From positions 1-35,102 of the forward strand of contig WRFE01000010.1 of NCBI GenBank assembly GCA_009778965.1: 35,102 nucleotides of DNA, in the 5' to 3' direction. The stretch is from Candidatus Endomicrobium labiotermitis (GTDB taxonomy: Bacteria; Elusimicrobiota; Endomicrobiia; Endomicrobiales; Endomicrobiaceae). Position 1 is the stretch's first letter. Every line of letters starts with the position of its first letter. A program made the position numbers and the translations under genes. Below the pieces are notes generated by a model, which saw only the letters and a program-made list of their open reading frames with translations, made no database searches and was not told the origin of the DNA. This document shows positions 15,526 to 23,432 of this stretch, piece after piece.

Positions 15526-17538
15526 ATGCAAAAATTTAAATTAGTTTCAAAATTTAAACCTTCAGGCGACCAGCCTGCCGCTATCGACGAACTCTGCCGT
15601 AATTACGGGAATAAAATAAATTCCCAGGTTTTACTGGGCGTTACGGGTTCCGGCAAAACATTTGTTATGGCAAATGTTATAGAGCGGCTTCAAAAACCTA
15701 CTTTGATAATTTCGCCCAATAAAATTTTGGCGGCGCAGACTTACGCGGAGTTTAAATCGTTCTTTCCGCATAATGCCGTTGAATATTTTATTTCATATTA
15801 CGATTATTATCAGCCGGAAGCGTATATCCCGTCAAGCGATACTTATATAGAAAAAGACTCGTCTGTTAACGACCACATAGACAGGCTCAGACTTAAAGCC
15901 ACGACTTCTCTGCTTGAACGCAAAGACGTTATAGTTGTGGCTTCTGTTTCTTGTATTTATAATCTGGGTTCTCCTAAAGATTACCAGAATATGTGCGTTG
16001 AAATTATAGCGGGACAGCAAAAGTCAAGAGAACGTCTTTTGACGGAGCTTGTCTCAATACATTATGAAAGAAACGAAATCGAGTTTATAAGAGGACGTTT
16101 TCGCGTTAAAGGAGATACGGTCGAAATATTTCCGGCGTATCTTGAAACTGCGGTCAGAATCGAATTTTACGGCGATACTGTTGAGAGCATAAAAGAATTT
16201 AATCCGCTGACAGGCGAAATTCTAGTTAAAAAAGAAAAATCGTATATTTATCCGGCAAAACATTTTGTTACTACACAGCCGAAAATAGAACATGCCTTAC
16301 AAACTATTAAGGCTGAATTAGACGAAAGACTTGAGGTTTTGAACTCGCAAAAAAGGCTTATTGAAGCGCAAAGGCTTGAGCAGAGAACAAAATACGATAT
16401 GGAGATGCTGAGAGAAACCGGTTTTTGTAACGGCGTGGAAAACTATTCAAGGCATTTGTCGGGAAATCCCGAAGGGACAAGACCCACTACCTTAATAGAT
16501 TATTTTCTGAATGATAACGATGACTTTCTGATGATAGCAGATGAATCGCATATATCTCTGCCGCAAATACGCGGTATGTATGAAGGAGACAGAAGCAGAA
16601 AACAAACCCTTGTGGATTTCGGTTTCAGGCTGCCGTCCGCTTTAGATAACAGACCTCTGAAATTTCCGGAATTTGAAAAACTTATAAAGAAATTCATGAT
16701 GGTTTCCGCTACGCCGGGTGTTTATGAGCTTGAACGCAGCCAAAAACATATAGTGGATTTAATAATTCGTCCGACAGGACTTGTTGACCCGGAAGTTATA
16801 ATACGTCCGATTGACGGGCAGATTAAAGATTTGATGAGCGAAATTCAAAAAAATGTCGATAAAAAGCAGAGAACTTTGGTAACAACGCTTACTAAAAAAA
16901 TGTCGGAAGATTTGGCGGGTTATCTCAAAGAGAAAGGTTTTAAAGTCGAATATCTGCATTCCGAAATAGATACTCTTACAAGAATAGAAATACTTAAAAA
17001 TTTACGGCTTGGGAAATTCGACGTTCTTGTAGGCATAAATCTTTTAAGAGAAGGCTTGGATTTGCCGGAAGTTTCTTTAGTCGCGGTTTTAGACGCTGAC
17101 AAAGAGGGTTTTTTACGTTCGGAACCTACTCTTATACAGATATGCGGAAGAGCCGCTAGAAATGTTGACGGCAGGGTTATATTTTATGCCGATACGATGA
17201 CAGGTTCCATGCAAAGGGCTTTAACAGAAATGAACCGCCGCCGGAATAAACAGCTTGAATATAATGCCGAGAATAATATAACCCCGAAATCTATTATAAA
17301 AGCGGTTCACGATCTTGATGAATTCCAGAATTTGTCCAGATCCGAATCCGTTACGCATATGGTTGACGAAAATATTGCGGATTACAATATTACGCCTAAA
17401 AATATAGACAGTATCATAAAAAAAATAGAGTCTCAGATGAAAGAAGCCGCTGATAATCTGGATTTTGAATCCGCCGCGGTTTTAAGGGACAAAATGATGG
17501 ATTTAAAATCCATGAAAGTATTGAAAAAAAGAAGATGA
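15526..17538 (+). CDS. uvrB: Excinuclease ABC subunit B
   Basis: The 670-residue helicase-like protein loads damaged DNA for UvrC cutting in nucleotide excision repair. It has the Walker A motif GVTGSGKTF (38-46), the beta-hairpin region SYYDYYQPEAYIPSSDTYIE, MIADESHISLPQIRGMY (motif II area), INLLREGLDLPEVSLVAVLDADKEGFLRS and QICGRAARN (motifs V and VI), and a C-terminal UVR domain (NLDFESAAVLRDKMMDL) that binds UvrC. Family members start M-x-x-F-x-L-x-S-x-F-x-P-x-G-D-Q-P, which sets the start at 15526 and not at the upstream in-frame codon at 15460. No Shine-Dalgarno sequence exists, because the -10 element is only six bases before the ATG. The last codons (KKRR, stop) overlap a dispersed repeat. 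Confidence 0.97.
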   Translation: MQKFKLVSKFKPSGDQPAAIDELCRNYGNKINSQVLLGVTGSGKTFVMANVIERLQKPTLIISPNKILAAQTYAEFKSFFPHNAVEYFISYYDYYQPEAYIPSSDTYIEKDSSVNDHIDRLRLKATTSLLERKDVIVVASVSCIYNLGSPKDYQNMCVEIIAGQQKSRERLLTELVSIHYERNEIEFIRGRFRVKGDTVEIFPAYLETAVRIEFYGDTVESIKEFNPLTGEILVKKEKSYIYPAKHFVTTQPKIEHALQTIKAELDERLEVLNSQKRLIEAQRLEQRTKYDMEMLRETGFCNGVENYSRHLSGNPEGTRPTTLIDYFLNDNDDFLMIADESHISLPQIRGMYEGDRSRKQTLVDFGFRLPSALDNRPLKFPEFEKLIKKFMMVSATPGVYELERSQKHIVDLIIRPTGLVDPEVIIRPIDGQIKDLMSEIQKNVDKKQRTLVTTLTKKMSEDLAGYLKEKGFKVEYLHSEIDTLTRIEILKNLRLGKFDVLVGINLLREGLDLPEVSLVAVLDADKEGFLRSEPTLIQICGRAARNVDGRVIFYADTMTGSMQRALTEMNRRRNKQLEYNAENNITPKSIIKAVHDLDEFQNLSRSESVTHMVDENIADYNITPKNIDSIIKKIESQMKEAADNLDFESAAVLRDKMMDLKSMKVLKKRR

Positions 17539-17616
17539 GATGATGAGAAGTTGAGCAGCTGAGCAAAGACAAAAGCAGTTGCCTAACCTTCCAACATCCA
17601 ACCTTCCCATATTCTG
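17530..17616. repeat. Purine/pyrimidine-arm inverted repeat, copy 3
   Basis: The element starts AGAAGATGAGATGATGAG and ends about CATATTCTG at 17616; the inner part reads GTTGAGCAGCTGAGCAAAGA then GTTGCCTAACCTTCC. It has the same order as copies 1 and 2. Its first bases contain the final Arg codon and the TGA stop of uvrB (17536-17538). Confidence 0.8.
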
Positions 17617-17627
17617 TTGTTTTGACA

Positions 17628-17656
17628 TTGACAGTTTGTGCAGGAAAAGATAAAAT
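17628..17656 (+). promoter_or_regulatory. Sigma-70-type promoter of the pal operon
   Basis: TTGACA (17628-17633) and TAAAAT (17651-17656) are exactly 17 bases apart. A second TTGACA lies directly upstream (17622-17627), but its spacing (23) does not fit. The strong ribosome-binding site AGAGGGGGAG ends six bases before the pal ATG. Confidence 0.85.
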
Positions 17657-17710
17657 ATAACGAATTAAAACATCCTTGTTTTAATAAGAAAATCAAGAGG
17701 GGGAGTTTGT

Positions 17711-18220
17711 ATGAAGAAACTTTTGCTGTGCGCTTTTTTAGGAGTTATGTTGATTGCCGCGGGCTGTGCAAAAAAACAGAGTATTAATCCTACAACGGAT
17801 GATTATTCTTCTTATGATGAACATTCGATGGAGACAGTTGATTTTGCAGATGAACCTTCAGTAAGAGGCGAGCGTGAAAGAGACGCTAATTTGAAAACAA
17901 TAAATTTTGATTTTGACAAAAGTGATTTGACTGCGGACGCGCGTACAATTTTGAAAACAAACGCGGCTTTTCTTTTAAGCAATCCTAACGTAAATGTAGT
18001 TGTTGAAGGTCATTGCGATGAAAGGGGCACTATAGCATATAACCTTGCGCTCAGCCAGCGCAGAGCCGTAAAGGTTAAAGAATATTATGTACAGCTCGGA
18101 GTTTCTCCTAACAGAATAGCCACGATATCATACGGGCACGAAAAACCGGTTGATTACAGATCAAACGAAACTGCCTGGGCTAAAAACAGAAGAGCTGAAA
18201 CGAAAGTCATTGTAAAGTAG
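17711..18220 (+). CDS. pal: Peptidoglycan-associated lipoprotein Pal
   Basis: This 169-residue protein has a lipoprotein signal (MKKLLLCAFLGVMLIAAGC, lipid-modified C19) and a C-terminal OmpA-like domain from about 60. The motifs NFDFDKSDLTADA, VVEGHCDERGTIAYNLALSQRRA and ISYGHEKPV are typical of Pal and bind diaminopimelate-type peptidoglycan. Pal anchors the outer membrane to the wall and is recycled by TolB and the TolQRA motor, all encoded just downstream. It is the first gene of the operon, behind a good promoter and strong Shine-Dalgarno sequence. Confidence 0.96.
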   Translation: MKKLLLCAFLGVMLIAAGCAKKQSINPTTDDYSSYDEHSMETVDFADEPSVRGERERDANLKTINFDFDKSDLTADARTILKTNAAFLLSNPNVNVVVEGHCDERGTIAYNLALSQRRAVKVKEYYVQLGVSPNRIATISYGHEKPVDYRSNETAWAKNRRAETKVIVK

Positions 18221-18227
18221 ATTCTGA

Positions 18228-18920
18228 ATGATGAAAATTTCACTTAATGTAATAATATTATCAGCATTGACGCTTGCGGGCTGTATGTCTGTAAATCCGA
18301 GAGAAGTTACTGAATTAAAAGGCCAAGTCGCTCAAATGCAGATACAGCTTAAAGAACTTCAGAGAAACCACGCGGATTTATACGCGAAAGCTGATACTTC
18401 TTTTGTATCTATAGACGTTCTTTCCGCTTCTGTTCAGGATTTGCGGAACAGGGTTTCAATGCTTGCTCAGAATATACAGGATGTTGAAGTTTCGTCAAAG
18501 AAGAGAGCCGCCGGGGGCAGCGCCGTAACTGCGCTTCCTTCCGATATTTACCAGAGCGCTTACAGCGATTTTGCTATGGGAAAATACGATTTGGCTTATG
18601 ACGGATTTAAATCGTTTATAGAAAAATATCCGAATGCAGAACTTGCTCCGCAGGCTCAATATTATATGGGCGAATGTTTCTATTCGCGAAGCATGTGGAG
18701 CCAGGCTGTGACGGAATATGAAAAAGTTATTCAAAATTACAAACGTTCAGAGTTGACAGTTTCTGCAAAGCTGAAAATAGCTCTCAGTTATGAACTTCTC
18801 GGAAAAAAGACCGAAGCGATAAATCTTTTTTCTTCAATAATAAAGGATCATCCTCAGAGTTCTGAAGCTTTAACTGCTAAGGAAAAAATAAGAATATACA
18901 ATAATGCTCAGAGAAAGTGA
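18228..18920 (+). CDS. cpoB: CpoB/YbgF-like Tol-Pal coordinator, lipoprotein form
   Basis: The 230-residue protein has a lipoprotein signal (LSALTLAGC, C19), a coiled-coil stretch (about 28-95, beginning REVTELKGQVAQMQIQLKEL) and C-terminal TPRs (YQSAYSDFAMGKYDLAYDGF, AQYYMGECFYSRSMWSQAVTEY, LKIALSYELLGKKTEAINLF). That layout is CpoB, which links Tol-Pal to septal peptidoglycan synthesis. The lipid anchor differs from the soluble periplasmic E. coli protein. ATG 18228 and 18231 are both possible; no clear ribosome-binding site decides. It lies 7 bases after pal and overlaps the next gene by 17. Confidence 0.9.
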   Translation: MMKISLNVIILSALTLAGCMSVNPREVTELKGQVAQMQIQLKELQRNHADLYAKADTSFVSIDVLSASVQDLRNRVSMLAQNIQDVEVSSKKRAAGGSAVTALPSDIYQSAYSDFAMGKYDLAYDGFKSFIEKYPNAELAPQAQYYMGECFYSRSMWSQAVTEYEKVIQNYKRSELTVSAKLKIALSYELLGKKTEAINLFSSIIKDHPQSSEALTAKEKIRIYNNAQRK

Positions 18921-19629
18921 GTTAAACACTTATTTTACGGTTGCTCTTGCGGTTTCGGTCGCGTTGCATTTTGCCGTATGGTTTGCTGTATCTCATTCGC
19001 GTATAAAAGATACGATGATATTCAGTTCCGTTCCGATAGAAGTTTCTTTTTATACGCCCGCGGTGCAGCGTTCCGAACCCGAGCCTGTTGATGTACCGGA
19101 ACAGAAAACAACTGTAAAACCTGCAGAAGAACAGCCTCCTGTCACAAAGGAAGATGTTGTCGTAAAAAAGAAAGAAGTGCCTAAACCGAAGCCTCCGCCG
19201 CCAAAACCTAAACCGGCAGAAAAGCCAAAACCAGCGGAAGCTCCAAAAACAAATAATAATAACGTTCAAACAGTTCAGTCTCCGGTAAACGCGGAGCCGC
19301 GTTATGAAGCAAGCGGTTCCCAGTACGGGGAAATTTCTTTAGATAATAAAAATTTTAAATACGCGTTTTATACCAATCAGATAGTGCGTACAATAGGCAG
19401 ATACTGGCAGTGGTCTGAAAGTTACGGTAAGCTGAGAGCGGTAGTTTATTTTAAGATACTTAAAGACGGCACTGTAACGGACATAGTTGTTAAAGAATCT
19501 TCGGGAGATTCGGGATTTGACAAAAACGCTGAAAACTCGATAAGGCGCGTCGGAAAGTTTCCTCCTCTTCCGGACGCATACGACGGAAAATTTCTGGGAG
19601 TTTATTTTGAATTCAAATATAGAAATTAG
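18904..19629 (+). CDS. TolA/TonB-type energy-transducing periplasmic protein
   Basis: The 241-residue protein has one N-terminal membrane helix (about 11-29), a proline/lysine/glutamate-rich extended region (about 55-115, with KPKPPPPKPKPAEKPKPAEAP) and a C-terminal TonB/TolA-type domain from about 150 (AVVYFKILKDGTVTDIVVKESSG, FDKNAENSIRRVGKFPPLP). Such proteins carry force from a TolQR or ExbBD motor to the outer membrane. Its place between cpoB and tolB argues for the TolA role even though the C-terminal domain reads more like TonB. It overlaps cpoB by 17 bases and tolB by 23. Confidence 0.87.
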   Translation: MLRESELNTYFTVALAVSVALHFAVWFAVSHSRIKDTMIFSSVPIEVSFYTPAVQRSEPEPVDVPEQKTTVKPAEEQPPVTKEDVVVKKKEVPKPKPPPPKPKPAEKPKPAEAPKTNNNNVQTVQSPVNAEPRYEASGSQYGEISLDNKNFKYAFYTNQIVRTIGRYWQWSESYGKLRAVVYFKILKDGTVTDIVVKESSGDSGFDKNAENSIRRVGKFPPLPDAYDGKFLGVYFEFKYRN

Positions 19630-20923
19630 AGCTATAAAAAAAATATTTTTTGTTTTATTCGTTTTGTGCGTCTGTAAAGTTTTTGCTTACGCGCAAAGCG
19701 ACGTTTATCTTTCGCTTTCAGCGATTGGAAAAAGATCAGATATAGCGATTGAAACCTTTGTAAGCGGAGACAGATCTCTCGAAACTTTGAAAGCCTCACG
19801 GCTTTTGCAGGAAATTGTTGAAAATGATTTGATTTTAAGCAGATATTTCAACATAATCAAAGGTGATCCCGAAGTTAAAATGACCTTTAAAAACAGGCTT
19901 GTTTTCTGGGACCAAAAAGGCGCGACGGCTCTTCTTACCGCGACCGTTAAGTTAGAAAAGAATATGTTAACCATAATCCCAAAACTTTACGACGTTATTA
20001 CCGGCGAGGTAATATGGCAGCACTCTTATAGCATCGAAGTGACGGATTACAGGCTTTTAGCGCATGAAGTCAGTGACGAAGTTGTAAGAAGATTTACCGG
20101 AGAAGACGGAATAGCCCGTTCTAAAATAGTTTTTATAAATAACAGCACCAGATTCAAAGAGCTTTATGTAATAGATTATGACGGACATAATTTAAGAAGG
20201 CTTACAAAAGACAATAAACTTAATGTTTTGCCGAAATGGGCTCCAAGCGGCGAGCAGGTTATATATACAAGCTATCTTTACGACAATCCGGATTTATTCT
20301 CTTTAGACCTTATCAAAAACAGGCGCAGTGTAATTTCAAAATATCAGGGTTTGAATGCCGCGGGAGCCTATTCTCCGGACGGGGAAAGAATAGCTTTGAC
20401 TTTGTCCAGAGGCAGATTCCCGAATTTGTTTTTAATAAACCGTACGGGTGAAATTTTACGCAGAATGACAGACGGTACTTACATTGACACAAGCCCGTCT
20501 TTCGCGCCTAACGGCCAGGAAATAGTTTTTATTTCCGACAGACCGGGTTATCCGCAGCTTTATATAATGAATGTTGACGGCGGAAATATAAGGCGCCTTA
20601 CTACAAACGGACATTGTGATTCTCCGGCATGGTCGCCCAGAGGTGATAAAATAGTTTTTACCATGAGGCAGCCTAGAGGAAATTACGATTTATACGTATA
20701 TGATCTTCCCACTTCCAAAATTACAAAAATTACCAATAACCAGAGAAATAATGAAAATCCGACATGGTCGCCGGACGGAAGGTTTGTAACTTTTGCCTCA
20801 AGCAGATCCGGGAAAAGTGAAATATATATTATGGCTATAGACGGCTCGGGAACAAGAAAACTCGCGGAAATTCCGGGAAGTTCTTATTCTCCGGCATGGT
20901 CGCCGGTATTGAAAAGAAGATAA
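19607..20923 (+). CDS. tolB: Tol-Pal periplasmic protein TolB
   Basis: The 438-residue protein has a signal peptide (hydrophobic IFFVLFVLCVCKVFA, cleavage about AYA-Q), the N-terminal TolB domain (ETLKASRLLQEIVENDLILSRYF...) and six-blade-type PD40 repeats (NVLPKWAPSGEQVIYTS, GAYSPDGERIALTLS, PSFAPNGQEIVFISDR, PAWSPRGDKIVFT, PTWSPDGRFVTFAS, PAWSPVLKRR). TolB binds Pal. There is no ATG near the start: it uses TTG at 19607, six bases after GGGAG at 19596-19600, and this lies inside the upstream gene by 23 bases. That overlap suggests translational coupling. Confidence 0.95.
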   Translation: MNSNIEIRAIKKIFFVLFVLCVCKVFAYAQSDVYLSLSAIGKRSDIAIETFVSGDRSLETLKASRLLQEIVENDLILSRYFNIIKGDPEVKMTFKNRLVFWDQKGATALLTATVKLEKNMLTIIPKLYDVITGEVIWQHSYSIEVTDYRLLAHEVSDEVVRRFTGEDGIARSKIVFINNSTRFKELYVIDYDGHNLRRLTKDNKLNVLPKWAPSGEQVIYTSYLYDNPDLFSLDLIKNRRSVISKYQGLNAAGAYSPDGERIALTLSRGRFPNLFLINRTGEILRRMTDGTYIDTSPSFAPNGQEIVFISDRPGYPQLYIMNVDGGNIRRLTTNGHCDSPAWSPRGDKIVFTMRQPRGNYDLYVYDLPTSKITKITNNQRNNENPTWSPDGRFVTFASSRSGKSEIYIMAIDGSGTRKLAEIPGSSYSPAWSPVLKRR

Positions 20924-20928
20924 ATTAA

Positions 20929-20993
20929 CAGCAATTACGAATTCAAAATTACGAATCAACGGCAACAGACTTTTTAGTTTTTTATTCGTAATT
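20929..20993. repeat. Heptad repeat with inverted ATTACGAAT/ATTCGTAAT
   Basis: The tolB-tolQ gap contains AATTACGAATT-type units and a 9-base inverted pair, ATTACGAAT (20948-20956) and ATTCGTAAT (20984-20992), enclosing a T-rich loop. This could form a hairpin inside the tol transcript. No T-run follows directly, so it is not a standard terminator. AGGGG at 21003-21007 serves tolQ. Confidence 0.6.
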
Positions 20994-21013
20994 GATACAA
21001 CTAGGGGAAAACA

Positions 21014-21682
21014 ATGTTCGAAGGTAAAAGTCTTATTGAAATAATACGGTTGGGCGGTTGGACATTTTCTGTTCTTATTATTATTTCAATAGTTTCTGTT
21101 ACGGTTATTGCGTATAAGCTTTTTGAATTTTGGGTAAAATCTAAAATCACAAGGCAAAGATTCATTTCAACGCTTATGGACAGACTCAGAAAAAACAGAA
21201 TTGACGCCGCTATAGAGATTTGTGAAAATATTAATACTCCTATGGCCCCTGTGGCTAAAGCCGGACTAATCTCCTACAGAGACGGTGAAGGCACAATGCG
21301 GGAATCCATGGACATGGAAATTATGATACAAACCGTCAAACTTGAAAAATTTACGACGATTATCGGTACTGTAGGCAGCGTTGCTGTTTATATAGGTTTG
21401 TTCGGTACGGTTTTGGGAATAATAAGAGCTTTTCACGATATAGCAAAAGTCGGAGCAGGCGGGATTTCCATAGTAATCGGCGGCGTTTCGGAAGCATTGA
21501 TAGCTACTGCCGCGGGTCTTTTTGTCGCAATTCCTGCCGTAGTGGCTTACAACTTTTTAATGAAATACGTTGAAAAATTTGCCGTGGATATGGAGTACAC
21601 TGCGTCGACAGTAATAGATTTTTTATCTGTAAAAGACAATATTCCGGATAAAGGCAATACGAATGAAACGCAGCAAATATAA
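21014..21682 (+). CDS. tolQ: TolQ/ExbB/MotA-family proton channel protein
   Basis: This 222-residue inner-membrane protein has three membrane helices: about 16-36, and two after the cytoplasmic loop (VGSVAVYIGLFGTVLGIIRAF and GVSEALIATAAGLFVAIPAVVAY). The GLFGTVLGI and EALIATAAGL-AIPAVV motifs define the TolQ/ExbB family, whose pentamer forms the proton motor with TolR. AGGGG lies six bases before the ATG. The neighbouring tol genes support TolQ over ExbB. It overlaps tolR by 20 bases. Confidence 0.94.
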   Translation: MFEGKSLIEIIRLGGWTFSVLIIISIVSVTVIAYKLFEFWVKSKITRQRFISTLMDRLRKNRIDAAIEICENINTPMAPVAKAGLISYRDGEGTMRESMDMEIMIQTVKLEKFTTIIGTVGSVAVYIGLFGTVLGIIRAFHDIAKVGAGGISIVIGGVSEALIATAAGLFVAIPAVVAYNFLMKYVEKFAVDMEYTASTVIDFLSVKDNIPDKGNTNETQQI

Positions 21683-22100
21683 ATCCAAAGTAATGGCAGA
21701 AATAAATATAGCGCCGTTTACCGACGTTATACTTGTTTTGCTCATTATTTTTATGATAACGACTCCCATGCTTACGCAGCCGGGAATAAAAGTCAATCTT
21801 CCGAAAACCCAGACTACAGACCACGAAGATCCGAAAAACATAGAGATTCTTATTGATAAAGAAGGGTTTGTTTATATGGAAGGCAAGCAAATTCATGATT
21901 CAAATATTGACGCGACTATAAAGTCGCTTATACTGCAGTCTCCCGAAAAGCCCATTGTGATAAAGGGAGATCAGGATGTCAGATATGATTACGTTGTCCA
22001 GTTTATGGATAAAGCGAGAAAAGCCGGAGCGACCAGGTTTGCGCTTGCAGTCGATAACACCGTTGTTAAAAAGGACGCGGCAATTAAAGTAACTGAATAA
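21663..22100 (+). CDS. tolR: TolR/ExbD-family motor protein
   Basis: The 145-residue protein has a short cytoplasmic tail, one membrane helix (about 18-36) and a periplasmic domain (GIKVNLPKTQTTD, ILIDKEGFVYMEGKQI, KPIVIKGDQDVRYDYVVQFMDKARKAGATRFALAV). D21 in NIAPFTDVILVLLIIFM is the expected proton-carrying aspartate. It works with TolQ to drive the TolA/TonB-like protein. The ATG lies inside tolQ. Confidence 0.94.
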   Translation: MKRSKYKSKVMAEINIAPFTDVILVLLIIFMITTPMLTQPGIKVNLPKTQTTDHEDPKNIEILIDKEGFVYMEGKQIHDSNIDATIKSLILQSPEKPIVIKGDQDVRYDYVVQFMDKARKAGATRFALAVDNTVVKKDAAIKVTE

Positions 22101-22103
22101 AAA

Positions 22104-23432
22104 ATGAAAGCAATAAATCGTATGTTGTTATGTATATGCGTAATCGGCCTTACGGGGCTGGTTTTTTATTCTCCGGTTCCGTTATACGATTTAATAACCG
22201 GAACCGCCGTACCGGGATTTTCTATTGGCTGGCCTGTTGTAAGAATTTTAACCGAACCTTTTTATGCTTTCAGTTTATATCTTCTCACCCTTGACAGAAA
22301 TTTTTACCAGCCCGCGATTATTTCCTGGTTTGTATGGCTTGCCGCAGGCATGTTTATTTATTGCCGCATAAAAAAAAGAACAGTCAGCTGTTGTATTAAA
22401 AGCATTATATACGCGGTTATGCTTTTTGCGACTGTTTCGGTTTTAGTCGTTTTGATTCCGCTTCCGGGTCCGAAACTTGTAAAACCTGAAGGATATGTTG
22501 CCGCGGACATTCATTCGCACACTTTTTTTTCTCACGACGCAATCGGAACGCCTGTTTCGAATTTAAAATTTCACGAACTTCAGGGTTTTGATTTCTTTTT
22601 TATTACGGAACATAACCATACTAAAGGTTTTTTTAAGTTTCCGGAAAACTCGCTCTATAAAAAGGTTTTTCCCGGAATGCAGATGCGTACCACAAACGGA
22701 GTTTCGGTACTGCTCCTTTCCGGTAAAGAATTTAACGGCGATGAATACCGCAATAAAACTTTGCCTGAAATAATAGAAAAAGCGCATCAAAACAATATGC
22801 TTGTAATTATGCCTCACTGGTGGAAATGGCATAAATTTTCTTATGAAGAATTGAGAGATTTCGGAATAGACGGCTTTGAAGTTTATAACTGCGGGTACAG
22901 AAATTTTAATGCCAAAGAGCAGCAGGAGCTGATTTCTTTTTGCAGAGATAATAATCTCTTGATGTTTGGTACGACAGACTGGCACGGCTGGGGTTATATG
23001 ACGGACGTCTGGACTATCTTTGCCGGCGATACGGAAAGGAATTTAAAAGACCAGCTTGCCGGAAAGCCTGAACTGAAAATTATAACTTTTAGAGAGAAGC
23101 AGTCGGGCTCGATATTAAGATTTATTTTTGAACCTTTTGCCGCTTACTATTATTACGTTAAAAACGCCGGTTTAACCGCTATTCTTTCTTTTATGATATG
23201 GTTTTGTATTATTTTTATCGTATTTTCAAGCCGCGCGGCAAAACACATAAAATCTTATTTGCCGGCGGGATTGGCCTTATTTTTTTTCATAGCAGCAATT
23301 TATTATTCTATTATGGCTATGGCTGTTATTGAAACAAACAAAATTATAATCACCTCTGTTGTGCCGGTTTTAGGCGGTATGGCTTTGCTGTGGTTTATTT
23401 TATGGAGAATAAATGGAAAAGATATTCAATAA
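22104..23432 (+). CDS. Membrane-embedded PHP-domain phosphoesterase
   Basis: The 442-residue protein has about three N-terminal membrane helices (7-25, 70-88, 98-120), a PHP-type metal hydrolase domain (about 130-330) and about three C-terminal helices (about 355-435). Metal-ligand motifs are complete: DIHSHTFFSHDA (H137, H139, D145), ITEHNH (E169, H170, H172), GKEF (E209), MPHWW (H238) and TTDWHG (D292, H294). PHP enzymes usually cleave phosphomonoesters or phosphodiesters with three metal ions. By the positive-inside pattern (RIKKR at 88-92), the catalytic part probably faces the periplasm. It starts three bases after tolR and overlaps the next gene, a lipid-linked-sugar glycosyltransferase, by 20 bases, so a lipid- or glycan-phosphate substrate is a reasonable guess. 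The substrate is unknown. Confidence 0.85.
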   Translation: MKAINRMLLCICVIGLTGLVFYSPVPLYDLITGTAVPGFSIGWPVVRILTEPFYAFSLYLLTLDRNFYQPAIISWFVWLAAGMFIYCRIKKRTVSCCIKSIIYAVMLFATVSVLVVLIPLPGPKLVKPEGYVAADIHSHTFFSHDAIGTPVSNLKFHELQGFDFFFITEHNHTKGFFKFPENSLYKKVFPGMQMRTTNGVSVLLLSGKEFNGDEYRNKTLPEIIEKAHQNNMLVIMPHWWKWHKFSYEELRDFGIDGFEVYNCGYRNFNAKEQQELISFCRDNNLLMFGTTDWHGWGYMTDVWTIFAGDTERNLKDQLAGKPELKIITFREKQSGSILRFIFEPFAAYYYYVKNAGLTAILSFMIWFCIIFIVFSSRAAKHIKSYLPAGLALFFFIAAIYYSIMAMAVIETNKIIITSVVPVLGGMALLWFILWRINGKDIQ

